Assembly: GCF_011044155.1 (NCBI RefSeq)
Contig: NZ_CP049056.1
Location: 2,604,001-2,668,000, forward strand
Direction: 5' to 3'
Length of the DNA stretch: 64,000 nt
Source: Pikeienuella piscinae
Lineage (GTDB): Bacteria > Pseudomonadota > Alphaproteobacteria > Rhodobacterales > Rhodobacteraceae
This document shows positions 57,170 through 64,000 of this stretch, piece after piece (position 1 is the stretch's first letter; every line of letters starts with the position of its first letter). The notes under the pieces were generated by a model. The model saw nothing but the letters and a program-made list of their open reading frames with translations, made no database searches and was not told the DNA's origin. The position numbers and the translations under genes are program-made.

Positions 57170-58753
57170 ATGAGTGATGAATTCGACTATCTGATCGTCG
57201 GCGCCGGAACGGCGGGCTGCGTTCTCGCCAACCGGCTGTCGGCTGCGCCTTCCACGCGCGTCGCGCTGCTCGAAGCGGGCGGAACTGACAACTACCACTG
57301 GATCCACATTCCGGTAGGCTACCTCTATTGCATCGGCAATCCGCGCACCGATTGGGGCTTCAAGACAGCGCCGGAGCCGGGGCTGAACGGGCGCGCGCTG
57401 CTCTATCCGCGCGGCAAAGTGCTCGGCGGGTGCTCCTCGATCAACGGAATGCTCTATCTACGCGGACAAGCGGCGGACTACGACGGCTGGCGGCAGATGG
57501 GCTGCGCCGGCTGGGGATGGGACGATGTCTTGCCGCTTTTCCGGGCGAGCGAGGATTACTACGCCGGGGCCTCGGACATGCACGGCGCGGGCGGCGAGTG
57601 GCGGGTGGAGGAGCAGCGCCTGCGCTGGGACGTGCTCGAGGAGATCAAGGCGGCCTTCATCGCGACCGGCGTTCCCGAGTGCGATGATTTCAACACCGGC
57701 GACAATTTCGGCGTCGGCTACTTCAAGGTGAACCAGAAATCCGGCTGGCGCTGGAGCGCGGCGCGCGGCTTTCTCAACCCGGTGAAGGCGCGCAAGAACC
57801 TGGCCGTCCGCACTGGCGCGCAGATCGCGCGGCTGCTGTTCGAAGGGCGGCGGGCGACCGGCGTCAAGCTGGTCGACGGGACCGAACTGAAGGCGCGGCG
57901 AGAGGTCATCCTCTGCGCGGGCGCGATCGGCACGCCACAGATCCTCCAGCTTTCGGGCGTCGGGCCGGGCGCGCTGCTGCAGAAGCACGAAATCGGGATC
58001 GTGCATGAGGCGCCGGAGCTCGGCGCAAACCTGCAGGACCACCTTCAACTCCGATGCGCCTTTCGGGTGAGCGGGACGAAAACGCTGAACACCATGGCTA
58101 ACTCGCTCTGGGGCAAGGCGAAGATCGGGCTCGAATACGCGCTGAAGCGCACCGGCCCGATGTCGATGGCGCCGAGCCAGCTCTGCGCCTTCACCTGTTC
58201 CTCCGAGCGCGTGGCGACGCCCGATCTCGAATACCATGTCCAGCCGCTTTCGCTGGAAGCCTTCGGGCAACCGCTTCACGATTTCGACGCGGTGACGATC
58301 AGCGTCAGCAATCTCAGACCTGAAAGCCGCGGCCGGGTGGAGATCGCCCGCCCCGATCCGCTATCGCAGCCGATCATCGCCCCGAACTACCTTTCGACGC
58401 CGGGCGACCGGCGCATCGCCGCGGCCGCCATCCGACAGGCGCGTGAAGTCATGGCGGCCCCACCGCTCGCTCGCCGCCTGCCGGAGGAATTCATGCCGGG
58501 ACCGGAGGCAGTGAGCGACAAGGAACTGGAGCGTGCGGCGGGCGATATCGGCTCCACGATTTTCCACCCGGTCGGCACCGCGCGTATGGGGTCGGACCAG
58601 GGCGCGGTCGTCGACCCTGAATTGCGGGTGCGCGGGATCGAGCGGCTTCGCGTGGTCGACGCCTCGGTGATGCCGCGGATCACGTCCGGCAACACCAACT
58701 CGCCCGTAGTGATGATCGCGGAGAAAGCCGCGCGGATGATCCTCGCCCGCTGA
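57170..58753 (+). CDS. GMC-family FAD-dependent alcohol/choline dehydrogenase
   Basis: The protein has 527 residues from ATG 57170 (CCGGAGGAGCGGC upstream); the longer frame from 57029 adds 47 residues with no resemblance. The FAD site is YLIVGAGTAGCVLANRLS, then the signature PRGKVLGGCSSINGMLYLRG. The C-terminal active site is FHPVGTARMG (His) and GNTNSPVVMIAEKAA (Asn). GMC members oxidise alcohols, including choline (BetA). The next gene is a Rieske oxygenase with features of quaternary-ammonium enzymes, so a related substrate is possible. Confidence 0.92.
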   Translation: MSDEFDYLIVGAGTAGCVLANRLSAAPSTRVALLEAGGTDNYHWIHIPVGYLYCIGNPRTDWGFKTAPEPGLNGRALLYPRGKVLGGCSSINGMLYLRGQAADYDGWRQMGCAGWGWDDVLPLFRASEDYYAGASDMHGAGGEWRVEEQRLRWDVLEEIKAAFIATGVPECDDFNTGDNFGVGYFKVNQKSGWRWSAARGFLNPVKARKNLAVRTGAQIARLLFEGRRATGVKLVDGTELKARREVILCAGAIGTPQILQLSGVGPGALLQKHEIGIVHEAPELGANLQDHLQLRCAFRVSGTKTLNTMANSLWGKAKIGLEYALKRTGPMSMAPSQLCAFTCSSERVATPDLEYHVQPLSLEAFGQPLHDFDAVTISVSNLRPESRGRVEIARPDPLSQPIIAPNYLSTPGDRRIAAAAIRQAREVMAAPPLARRLPEEFMPGPEAVSDKELERAAGDIGSTIFHPVGTARMGSDQGAVVDPELRVRGIERLRVVDASVMPRITSGNTNSPVVMIAEKAARMILAR

Positions 58754-58881
58754 GGCCACCGCGCGTCGCGCCGCCGAAGCGGTGAATGAAGCTTCGGGTA
58801 TCGTCCGTGATATTGGGACCGCCCGAGGGGCGACGGGTGCGGCCACAAGACGCCGACGGCCGCATAAGAGGAGAAAAGACC

Positions 58882-60024
58882 ATGACAAGACATGACCCCA
58901 TCGACGGCCCGCCCGATGCGCTGGCGGAGTTGAAGGCCAATGTCTCGGTTCCCTTCAATCGCGCACGCGCGATGCCGCGTTCAGTCTATACCTCCGAAGC
59001 TTTCTTGAAGCGGGAGATGGAGGACATCTTCGCGAAGGAATGGTTCTGCGCCGGTCGCTCGGACCAGTTTGCGAAGCCGGGCGACTACATCACGCTCGAA
59101 TTGGTGGGAACGCCGATCATGGTGCTGCGAGACCGTGAGGGGATACTGCGCGCGCAGTCCAACACCTGCAGGCACCGGATGTCGACGCTGCTGGAAGGTT
59201 CGGGAAACACGTCCACCATCGTCTGCCCCTATCACGCCTGGACCTACGGGCTCGACGGGCGGCTGCGCGGCGCGCCGGGGATGAATCTGAACGAGTCCTT
59301 CGAGCGCGACGAGATACGCCTGCCGCAGATCCGGTGCGTCGAATGGCTCGGCTGGGTGCTGGTGTCGCTGAACGCCGACGCCGCAGACCCGGCCGAACAG
59401 CTCTCCGACGTCGAGGCGCTGATCGGCGATTTCCACATGGAGGATTACCGCCAGACCTTCCAGGAGACGCATCGCTGGAACACCAACTGGAAGGTGCTGG
59501 CCGAGAATTTCATGGAGAGCTATCACCTTCCCGTCTGTCACGGTGGAACCATCGGCGGCTTCGTGAAGCTGGAGGAGATGGAATGCCCGCCCGGCCTTCC
59601 CGCCTTCAACTATCACTGGATTCTGAAAGACCCGGATTTCTTTCTCTCTGTCGCGCACCCGACCAACACGCGGCTGGTGGGTGAGCGGCGGCGGACGACC
59701 TATCTGCTGGCGATCTATCCCAGCCTGATGATCACCCTCACGCCCGGCTATTTCTGGTATCTGAGTCTTCACCCGGACGGAGTCGATGGCGTCCGCATCC
59801 TCTATGGCGGCGGGCTGTCGCCCGATTTCGCCGCGGACCCGAAGGCGGAGGCGCATTTCGACGCCGTCAAGAAACTGCTCGACGAAGTGAACGAGGAGGA
59901 CAAGGGCTGCACCGAAAATGTCTATCGCGGGCTCTGCTCCGCCCTCGCGGAGCCCGGCCCGCTGTCGCATCTCGAGCGGCCGAACTACGATTTCGCGACC
60001 TGGATCGCGGACAAGCTGGGTTAG
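58882..60024 (+). CDS. Rieske-type oxygenase alpha subunit, quaternary-ammonium-like
   Basis: The protein has 380 residues from ATG 58882 (AGAGGAG upstream). Rieske ligands are Cys96/His98 (TCRHRM) and Cys115/His118 (CPYHAW). The mononuclear iron site is at His215 and His220 (MESYHLPVCH). The residue that bridges the two centres is Glu212 instead of the Asp of ring dioxygenases, a change known from carnitine (CntA) and glycine betaine (GbcA) oxygenases. It may therefore act on a quaternary amine. A reductase partner is not adjacent. The preceding GMC dehydrogenase is in the same direction. Confidence 0.9.
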   Translation: MTRHDPIDGPPDALAELKANVSVPFNRARAMPRSVYTSEAFLKREMEDIFAKEWFCAGRSDQFAKPGDYITLELVGTPIMVLRDREGILRAQSNTCRHRMSTLLEGSGNTSTIVCPYHAWTYGLDGRLRGAPGMNLNESFERDEIRLPQIRCVEWLGWVLVSLNADAADPAEQLSDVEALIGDFHMEDYRQTFQETHRWNTNWKVLAENFMESYHLPVCHGGTIGGFVKLEEMECPPGLPAFNYHWILKDPDFFLSVAHPTNTRLVGERRRTTYLLAIYPSLMITLTPGYFWYLSLHPDGVDGVRILYGGGLSPDFAADPKAEAHFDAVKKLLDEVNEEDKGCTENVYRGLCSALAEPGPLSHLERPNYDFATWIADKLG

Positions 60025-60043
60025 GCGGCGCGGGGCGCTGCTT

Positions 60044-60289
60044 TCACCATCGCCGCGCTTGAACGAGAATGCCTTCGATCGTCTCCTCGCCCAGCGCTTT
60101 CGCCGCCTCCAGCCGGTGCAGCCCCTCGACGAGGACATATCCCTCGCCATCGGCGCGAACGAGGATCGGGGTGGTCAGGCCGTTTTCGAGGATGTCTTCG
60201 GCAAGCGCGGCGACTTTCGCCGCCTCCAGCGTTCGCGCGCGTTTCGCCGGAACACGGATCGCTTTCAGCGGGAGGGTTTGCTGCTTCAT
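60044..60289 (-). CDS. Small ParB/sulfiredoxin-fold protein
   Basis: The protein has 81 residues from ATG 60289 and contains only a ParB-type N-terminal domain: ALAEDILENGLTTPILVRADGEGYVLVEGLHRLEAAKAL, in shortened view LVEGLHRLEAAKALG, the GxHRxxA/AxxLG motif. There is no helix-turn-helix and no arginine-finger patch, so it is unlikely to partition plasmids. It lies 10 bases downstream of the gamma-glutamyltransferase gene, hence probably co-expressed. Function unknown. Confidence 0.75.
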   Translation of the reverse strand: MKQQTLPLKAIRVPAKRARTLEAAKVAALAEDILENGLTTPILVRADGEGYVLVEGLHRLEAAKALGEETIEGILVQARRW

Positions 60290-60299
60290 CGCCGCGCCC

Positions 60300-61904
60300 T
60301 CAAGTCCCCACCGCCATCCCGTCCGCCGCCGGGTCGGCCCCGCCGTCCAGCACGCCATCCACAAGGCGGATCGTGTGGACGAGCGGCAACATGTGGCTGA
60401 ACGGGTGGCGTTTGGTCGGGTAGCCGCGCGCTTGCAGCTCGCGCTCGGTGGAGCGGAGGATGCGGTTCGTCAGCTCGATGACTTCGGAGGTCGCCGTGAA
60501 GCGCGGGGCGCTCACCGCCTCCTGCGCCGTCATGCCGAAATCGACGACGTTCAGGATCGCCTGAAGATTGCCCATCGTGATCGTGGTGCCGCCAGGCGCG
60601 CCGACCAGAAGAAAGGGTTCCTCCCCCTTGAAGACGATGGTGGGTGAGAGCGCCGTGAACCGGGCCTTGCCAGGGGCGAGCGAGCCGGGGCGGCCGGGGC
60701 GCGGATCGAATACCATCATGCAGTTATTGTACATGAACCCCAGCCCCTCGGTCACGACGCCCGATGACGAGCCGAGCGAATGGGTCATCGTCACGCAGTT
60801 TCCCGCGGCGTCCGCGACATTGATATGGGTGGTCTCGCGGCTCTCGTATCCGCCGCCGAGGCGCGGCACGGCGGCCTTCTCGCCGCGCCGAATGCGCGCC
60901 GCCGCAGCATCGGCGTAGGCGTCGGAGAGCATCTCGTCCTGCGGAATGTCGACGAAGCGCGGATCGCCCATGCGGGCGTCCTTCTCGGCGGTGGCGATCT
61001 TCATCGCCTCAGCCACGACGGCGATGTAATCGGCCGAATTGTGGCCCATCGCCGCAAGGTCGAAACGCTCGAGTATGCGGAGCATCAGCGCGATCACCAG
61101 CCCGCCGCCCGGCGGCTGGTTGGTCGCGACGCGATGACCGCGATAGCTGATCCAGAGCGGCGCGGTCTCCTCGGTCGCGCAAGCGGCGAGGTCGTCCATG
61201 CTCAAAAGCCCGCCATTCGCAGCCATGTCTGCGGCGATCTCGCGGGCGATGGCGCCGGAATAGAAATCTTCGGCGCCGTTCTCGGCGATGCGGCGAAGCG
61301 TGCGCGCCATGTCAGGGTTCTTCAACACCTCGCCAACGCCAAGCGGGGTTCCGTCCGTCTTGCAGTAGATCTTTCGCGTGGCGGGATCGTCGGTGAGACC
61401 ATGGATGCGGGCGATGCGGCCTTTGTCTTCGCCGCGCATCCAGAAGGAATGGACGGCGGGGCGGATGGCGAAACCGTCCTCGGCCAGAGCGATCGCGGGC
61501 TCCAGCGCCTTGGCGAGCGGGATCGTGCCGAAGCGCGTGAGCGCCTCGTCGAAGGCGCGGAGAGTCATCGGCGTGGTCGCGGACTGGCGGCCGATCTCGT
61601 TCACGCGGCCATCGAGGACGAAACCGAACCCATCATCGCATTCGCGGATGATGCGCTTCTCCCACATGTCGGGCGTCACCGCCGCCGGTGCGCGGCCGTG
61701 AAAATCGATCAGCAGGTGCGGCCCGCCCGCGAGGTGCAGATGCAGGGAGCCGAAACCGGCGATGCCGCACATCTGCGGGTCGACCACCGTCTGCACGAAC
61801 GCGGCGGCGATGGCTGCGTCGACCACGTTGCCGCCAGCCGCGAGAACATCAAGCCCGGCCTCCGCCGCCTCAGGTTGCGGGGCGGAAACCATGAATTTGC
61901 GCAT
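60300..61904 (-). CDS. Gamma-glutamyltransferase family protein
   Basis: The protein has 534 residues from ATG 61904; the frame to 61967 adds 21 residues. The autocatalytic Thr that becomes the new N-terminus of the small subunit is in the RETTHINVADAAGN segment. The large subunit part starts VSAPQPEAAEAGLDVLAAGGN. Other family marks are TNQPPGGGLVI and GAPGGTTITMGNLQ. No clear signal peptide is visible, so cytoplasmic location is likely, which differs from E. coli GGT. Gamma-glutamyl or amide hydrolase activity is expected. Confidence 0.93.
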   Translation of the reverse strand: MRKFMVSAPQPEAAEAGLDVLAAGGNVVDAAIAAAFVQTVVDPQMCGIAGFGSLHLHLAGGPHLLIDFHGRAPAAVTPDMWEKRIIRECDDGFGFVLDGRVNEIGRQSATTPMTLRAFDEALTRFGTIPLAKALEPAIALAEDGFAIRPAVHSFWMRGEDKGRIARIHGLTDDPATRKIYCKTDGTPLGVGEVLKNPDMARTLRRIAENGAEDFYSGAIAREIAADMAANGGLLSMDDLAACATEETAPLWISYRGHRVATNQPPGGGLVIALMLRILERFDLAAMGHNSADYIAVVAEAMKIATAEKDARMGDPRFVDIPQDEMLSDAYADAAAARIRRGEKAAVPRLGGGYESRETTHINVADAAGNCVTMTHSLGSSSGVVTEGLGFMYNNCMMVFDPRPGRPGSLAPGKARFTALSPTIVFKGEEPFLLVGAPGGTTITMGNLQAILNVVDFGMTAQEAVSAPRFTATSEVIELTNRILRSTERELQARGYPTKRHPFSHMLPLVHTIRLVDGVLDGGADPAADGMAVGT

Positions 61905-62029
61905 CTCTCTGAGCTCTCCGCTGAAGTTGACCGGAGGACGATAGACCGGGGCTCGCGCAGGGCGCAACTTGCCTGGCGCGCGGCCACCATCGCAAGACGA
62001 ACTGCGATTCAGGCCAACCCGAATCCGGG

Positions 62030-62722
62030 CTAGGGGCGAATCGGCCCCATCGCCTCCTCGACTCGCCGGCTCAGCTCATCGACATCGGTGAGTATGAGGC
62101 CGCCGCGGCTCCGCTCCATCACGCCATCCTTGGTCAGTGCGGACAACTCGCGGCTGACGACCTCGCGGCGCGAGGAGATGAGATTGGCGAGATCCTCCTG
62201 AATCGGCGGCGGAGAAACGATACGCTGGCCGGGATGGCCGGAACGCGGGCGGGACTGGCGCAACAGCTCCGCGCAGAGCCGCTGTCGGGCGGTGAGGAAC
62301 GCTTGTTCCGCGAGGCGCTCGTTGATCGTGCGCACCCTCTCGGTCAGCTTCTCCAGCGTCCGCCGCGCGATGAGGGGGACGGAAGTCGCAATCTCCATGA
62401 ACACCTCACCAGGCATCACGCAGATCTCGGAATTATAGAGCGCGATGACCGAGGCGGAGCGGCTCCGCCCGTCGATCGCAGACATCTCGCCAAAGAAATC
62501 GCCCTTGTCGAGATGATTGAGAATCACATGCCGCCCGTAGGCGGAGGACATCAGGACCCGCACCTGGCCGGAGATGATGAAAAGGACATCGTTCGATTCG
62601 TCACCATAGTCGACGATCAGTTCATGCGCCTCGAAGGTTTTCCAGCGACAGCGCGGCGCCGCCTGCGCGGCCGCGTCTTCCGGCAACCCTTCGAGAAGCG
62701 GAATACCCGCAAAATCCGCCAT
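62030..62722 (-). CDS. Crp/Fnr-family transcriptional regulator
   Basis: The protein has 230 residues from ATG 62722. The cyclic-nucleotide-type domain (about 15-130) has LFIISGQVRVLMSSAYGRHVILNHLDKGDFFGEM. A helix-turn-helix of Crp type follows (about 165-225), with QEDLANLISSRREVVSRELSALTKDG. There are no Cys residues arranged for an iron-sulfur cluster, so it is not an oxygen-sensing FNR; cAMP or another signal is likely. Its relation to the nar operon is not known. Confidence 0.92.
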   Translation of the reverse strand: MADFAGIPLLEGLPEDAAAQAAPRCRWKTFEAHELIVDYGDESNDVLFIISGQVRVLMSSAYGRHVILNHLDKGDFFGEMSAIDGRSRSASVIALYNSEICVMPGEVFMEIATSVPLIARRTLEKLTERVRTINERLAEQAFLTARQRLCAELLRQSRPRSGHPGQRIVSPPPIQEDLANLISSRREVVSRELSALTKDGVMERSRGGLILTDVDELSRRVEEAMGPIRP

Positions 62723-62766
62723 CACCAAATTCCCCGCCGCAACCCGAAACGATCTTGTTGAAAGAG

Positions 62767-62794
62767 ATAGCACAGGCTGAGGGCGATGGTCCAA
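62767..62794 (-). promoter_or_regulatory. Candidate promoter for the Crp/Fnr gene
   Basis: On the minus strand, TTGGAC (62789-62794) and TGCTAT (62767-62772) are separated by 16 bases, close to the sigma-70 optimum. Transcription would start about 40 bases before the start codon at 62722. Confidence 0.4.
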
Positions 62795-62822
62795 CCCGAT
62801 GATTCTCGGCGCGATTCCCGAA

Positions 62823-64000
62823 TCAGGCCGCCGCCCCGCCAACGGTCAGCCCGTTGATCAGCAGGGTTGGCTGACCGACCCCGACCGGCACACCTTGACC
62901 GTTCTTGCCGCAGGTGCCGATTCCGGGGTCGAGCGCCATGTCGTTTCCGATCATCAGGACCTTGCCGAGCGCGGTCGGTCCGTCCCCGATCAGCGTCGCG
63001 CCCTTCACTGGATGCAGCACCTTGCCGTTCCTGACCCGATAAGCCTCGGTGCAGGAAAAGACGAACTTCCCGTTAACGATATCGACCTGCCCGCCACCGA
63101 AACCGACGGCGTAGATTCCGTCCTTCACCGCCGCCACCACGTCGCCGGGATCGGCCTCGCCGCCGAGCATCACCGTGTTGGTCATCCGCGGCATCGGGAT
63201 ATGCGCGAAACTCTGGCGCCGGCCGTTGCCCGTCGGCGCCATGCCCATCAGCCGGGCGTTCTGACGGTCCTGCATGTAACCGGTGAGGATGCCGTCCTCG
63301 ATCAGCACGGTGCGGCCGGTTGGCGTGCCCTCGTCGTCGAAGGAGAGCGAGCCGCGCCGCCCGGGAATCGTTCCGTCGTCGACGACAGTTACTCCGGGCG
63401 CGGCGACGCGCTGGCCCATCAGGCCGGAGAAGGCCGAGGTATTTTTTCGGTTGAAGTCGCCCTCCAGGCCGTGGCCGATCGCCTCATGGAGCAGGATCCC
63501 AGGCCAGCCGGCGCCGAGCGCGACCTCCATCACCCCCGCCGGCGCGTCCTCCGCTTCAAGATTGACCAACGCGATGCGAAGCGCCTCCTCCGCCGTCGCC
63601 TTCCATGCCTCGGGGGCGATCAGCGCGTCATAGCCCATGCGCCCGCCGCCTCCGGCATTGCCGCTTTCGCGCCGCCCATCCTTCTCGACGATGACCGAAA
63701 TCGACAGCCGCGCCAGCGGGCGCGCCTCGGCCAGAGAGCCGCCTTCGGGGCGGAGAATCTCGACCTCCTGCAATTCGCCCGCAAGGGAGGCGGAGACCTG
63801 CACGACGCGCGGATCGCGCGTCCGGAGATAATCATCGATCTCGCGGAGCAGCTCCACCTTGGCGGCGAAACTCATCCCGGCGAGCGGGCTCTCCTGCGGA
63901 TAGAGCCGTTGGTTGGCGACGGGGGGCGGCGGGGCGGGGCGGGACTCTCCCTCCGCCGCGGCAAGGCGCGCGGTCTCCGCAGCGCGGCGAAGCGCGGCCG
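62823..64000 (-). CDS. tldD: TldD metalloprotease (partial)
   Basis: The frame is open from the right edge (64000) to 62823, giving about 392 residues with the N-terminus outside the window; ATG 63875 is an internal Met, since the upstream codons also encode the family sequence (RLYPQESPLAG). The metal motif LLHEAIGHGLEGD and SFSHIP-like QSFAHIPMPRMTNT mark TldD, the catalytic partner of PmbA. The C-terminal GKNGQGVPVGVGQPTLLI is typical. It degrades unfolded or antitoxin-like peptides together with the PmbA encoded at 51094. Confidence 0.95.
   Translation of the reverse strand, partial: AALRRAAETARLAAAEGESRPAPPPPVANQRLYPQESPLAGMSFAAKVELLREIDDYLRTRDPRVVQVSASLAGELQEVEILRPEGGSLAEARPLARLSISVIVEKDGRRESGNAGGGGRMGYDALIAPEAWKATAEEALRIALVNLEAEDAPAGVMEVALGAGWPGILLHEAIGHGLEGDFNRKNTSAFSGLMGQRVAAPGVTVVDDGTIPGRRGSLSFDDEGTPTGRTVLIEDGILTGYMQDRQNARLMGMAPTGNGRRQSFAHIPMPRMTNTVMLGGEADPGDVVAAVKDGIYAVGFGGGQVDIVNGKFVFSCTEAYRVRNGKVLHPVKGATLIGDGPTALGKVLMIGNDMALDPGIGTCGKNGQGVPVGVGQPTLLINGLTVGGAAA

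Overview
This 64 kb window looks like a chromosomal segment of a GC-rich alphaproteobacterium, most likely in the Rhodobacterales. The evidence is a fused NarK1-NarK2 nitrate transporter in front of narGHJI, a VPLPA-type C-terminal sorting protein, a fatty-acid oxidation operon headed by a MerR regulator, a DUF4170 gene beside a CysQ-like phosphatase and a PmbA homolog, and uniformly GC-rich codon use with many long antisense shadow frames. Genus and species cannot be read from this sequence.

Layout. 1-1214: a Wzz/GumC-type polysaccharide co-polymerase, cut by the left edge. 1722-11956: a nitrate respiration operon (narK, narG, narH, narJ, narI, and a parvulin-type prolyl isomerase) whose genes overlap or nearly touch. 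12055-14555: a kappa-GST-like isomerase, two small membrane proteins and GTP cyclohydrolase I. 14556-15672: non-coding DNA with a decayed IS3-family element. 15673-26240: a catabolic cluster with a GntR regulator, an Ldh-family dehydrogenase, a SuyA/UxaA-N-like small subunit, two SuyB/UxaA-C-like large subunits, a TAXI-type TRAP transporter and a TctCAB-type transporter. Downstream lie a decayed tyrosine-recombinase fragment and a tRNA-Asn gene, so the cluster sits between two mobile-element relics. 27148-31821: a BMP-type ABC importer ending at a clear terminator. 31929-36512: mercaptopyruvate sulfurtransferase, two GNAT acetyltransferases, a secreted PRC-barrel protein and a BenE-type permease.

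36516-48167 (minus strand): an oxidation block of MerR regulator, two acyl-CoA dehydrogenases, a GST, thiolase, a bifunctional FadJ-like protein, a glycosyltransferase-sulfotransferase fusion and ETF-ubiquinone oxidoreductase. The dehydrogenases would pass electrons through ETF to ETF-QO and the quinone pool, the same pool that NarI draws on. 48318-53529 (plus strand): two hotdog thioesterases, a MATE exporter, a MAPEG protein, PmbA, a CysQ-like phosphatase and DUF4170. 53585-56638 (minus strand): a sorting-signal protein and the NAD salvage pair pncA-pncB. 57170-60024: a GMC alcohol dehydrogenase and a Rieske oxygenase of the quaternary-ammonium-like type. 60044-64000 (minus strand): a ParB-fold mini-protein, gamma-glutamyltransferase, a Crp/Fnr regulator and TldD (cut by the right edge).

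The most interesting parts are the catabolic cluster with two large lyase subunits but only one visible small subunit, the glycosyltransferase-sulfotransferase fusion inside a beta-oxidation block, the GMC-Rieske pair, and two intergenic terminators with no annotated gene in front of them.
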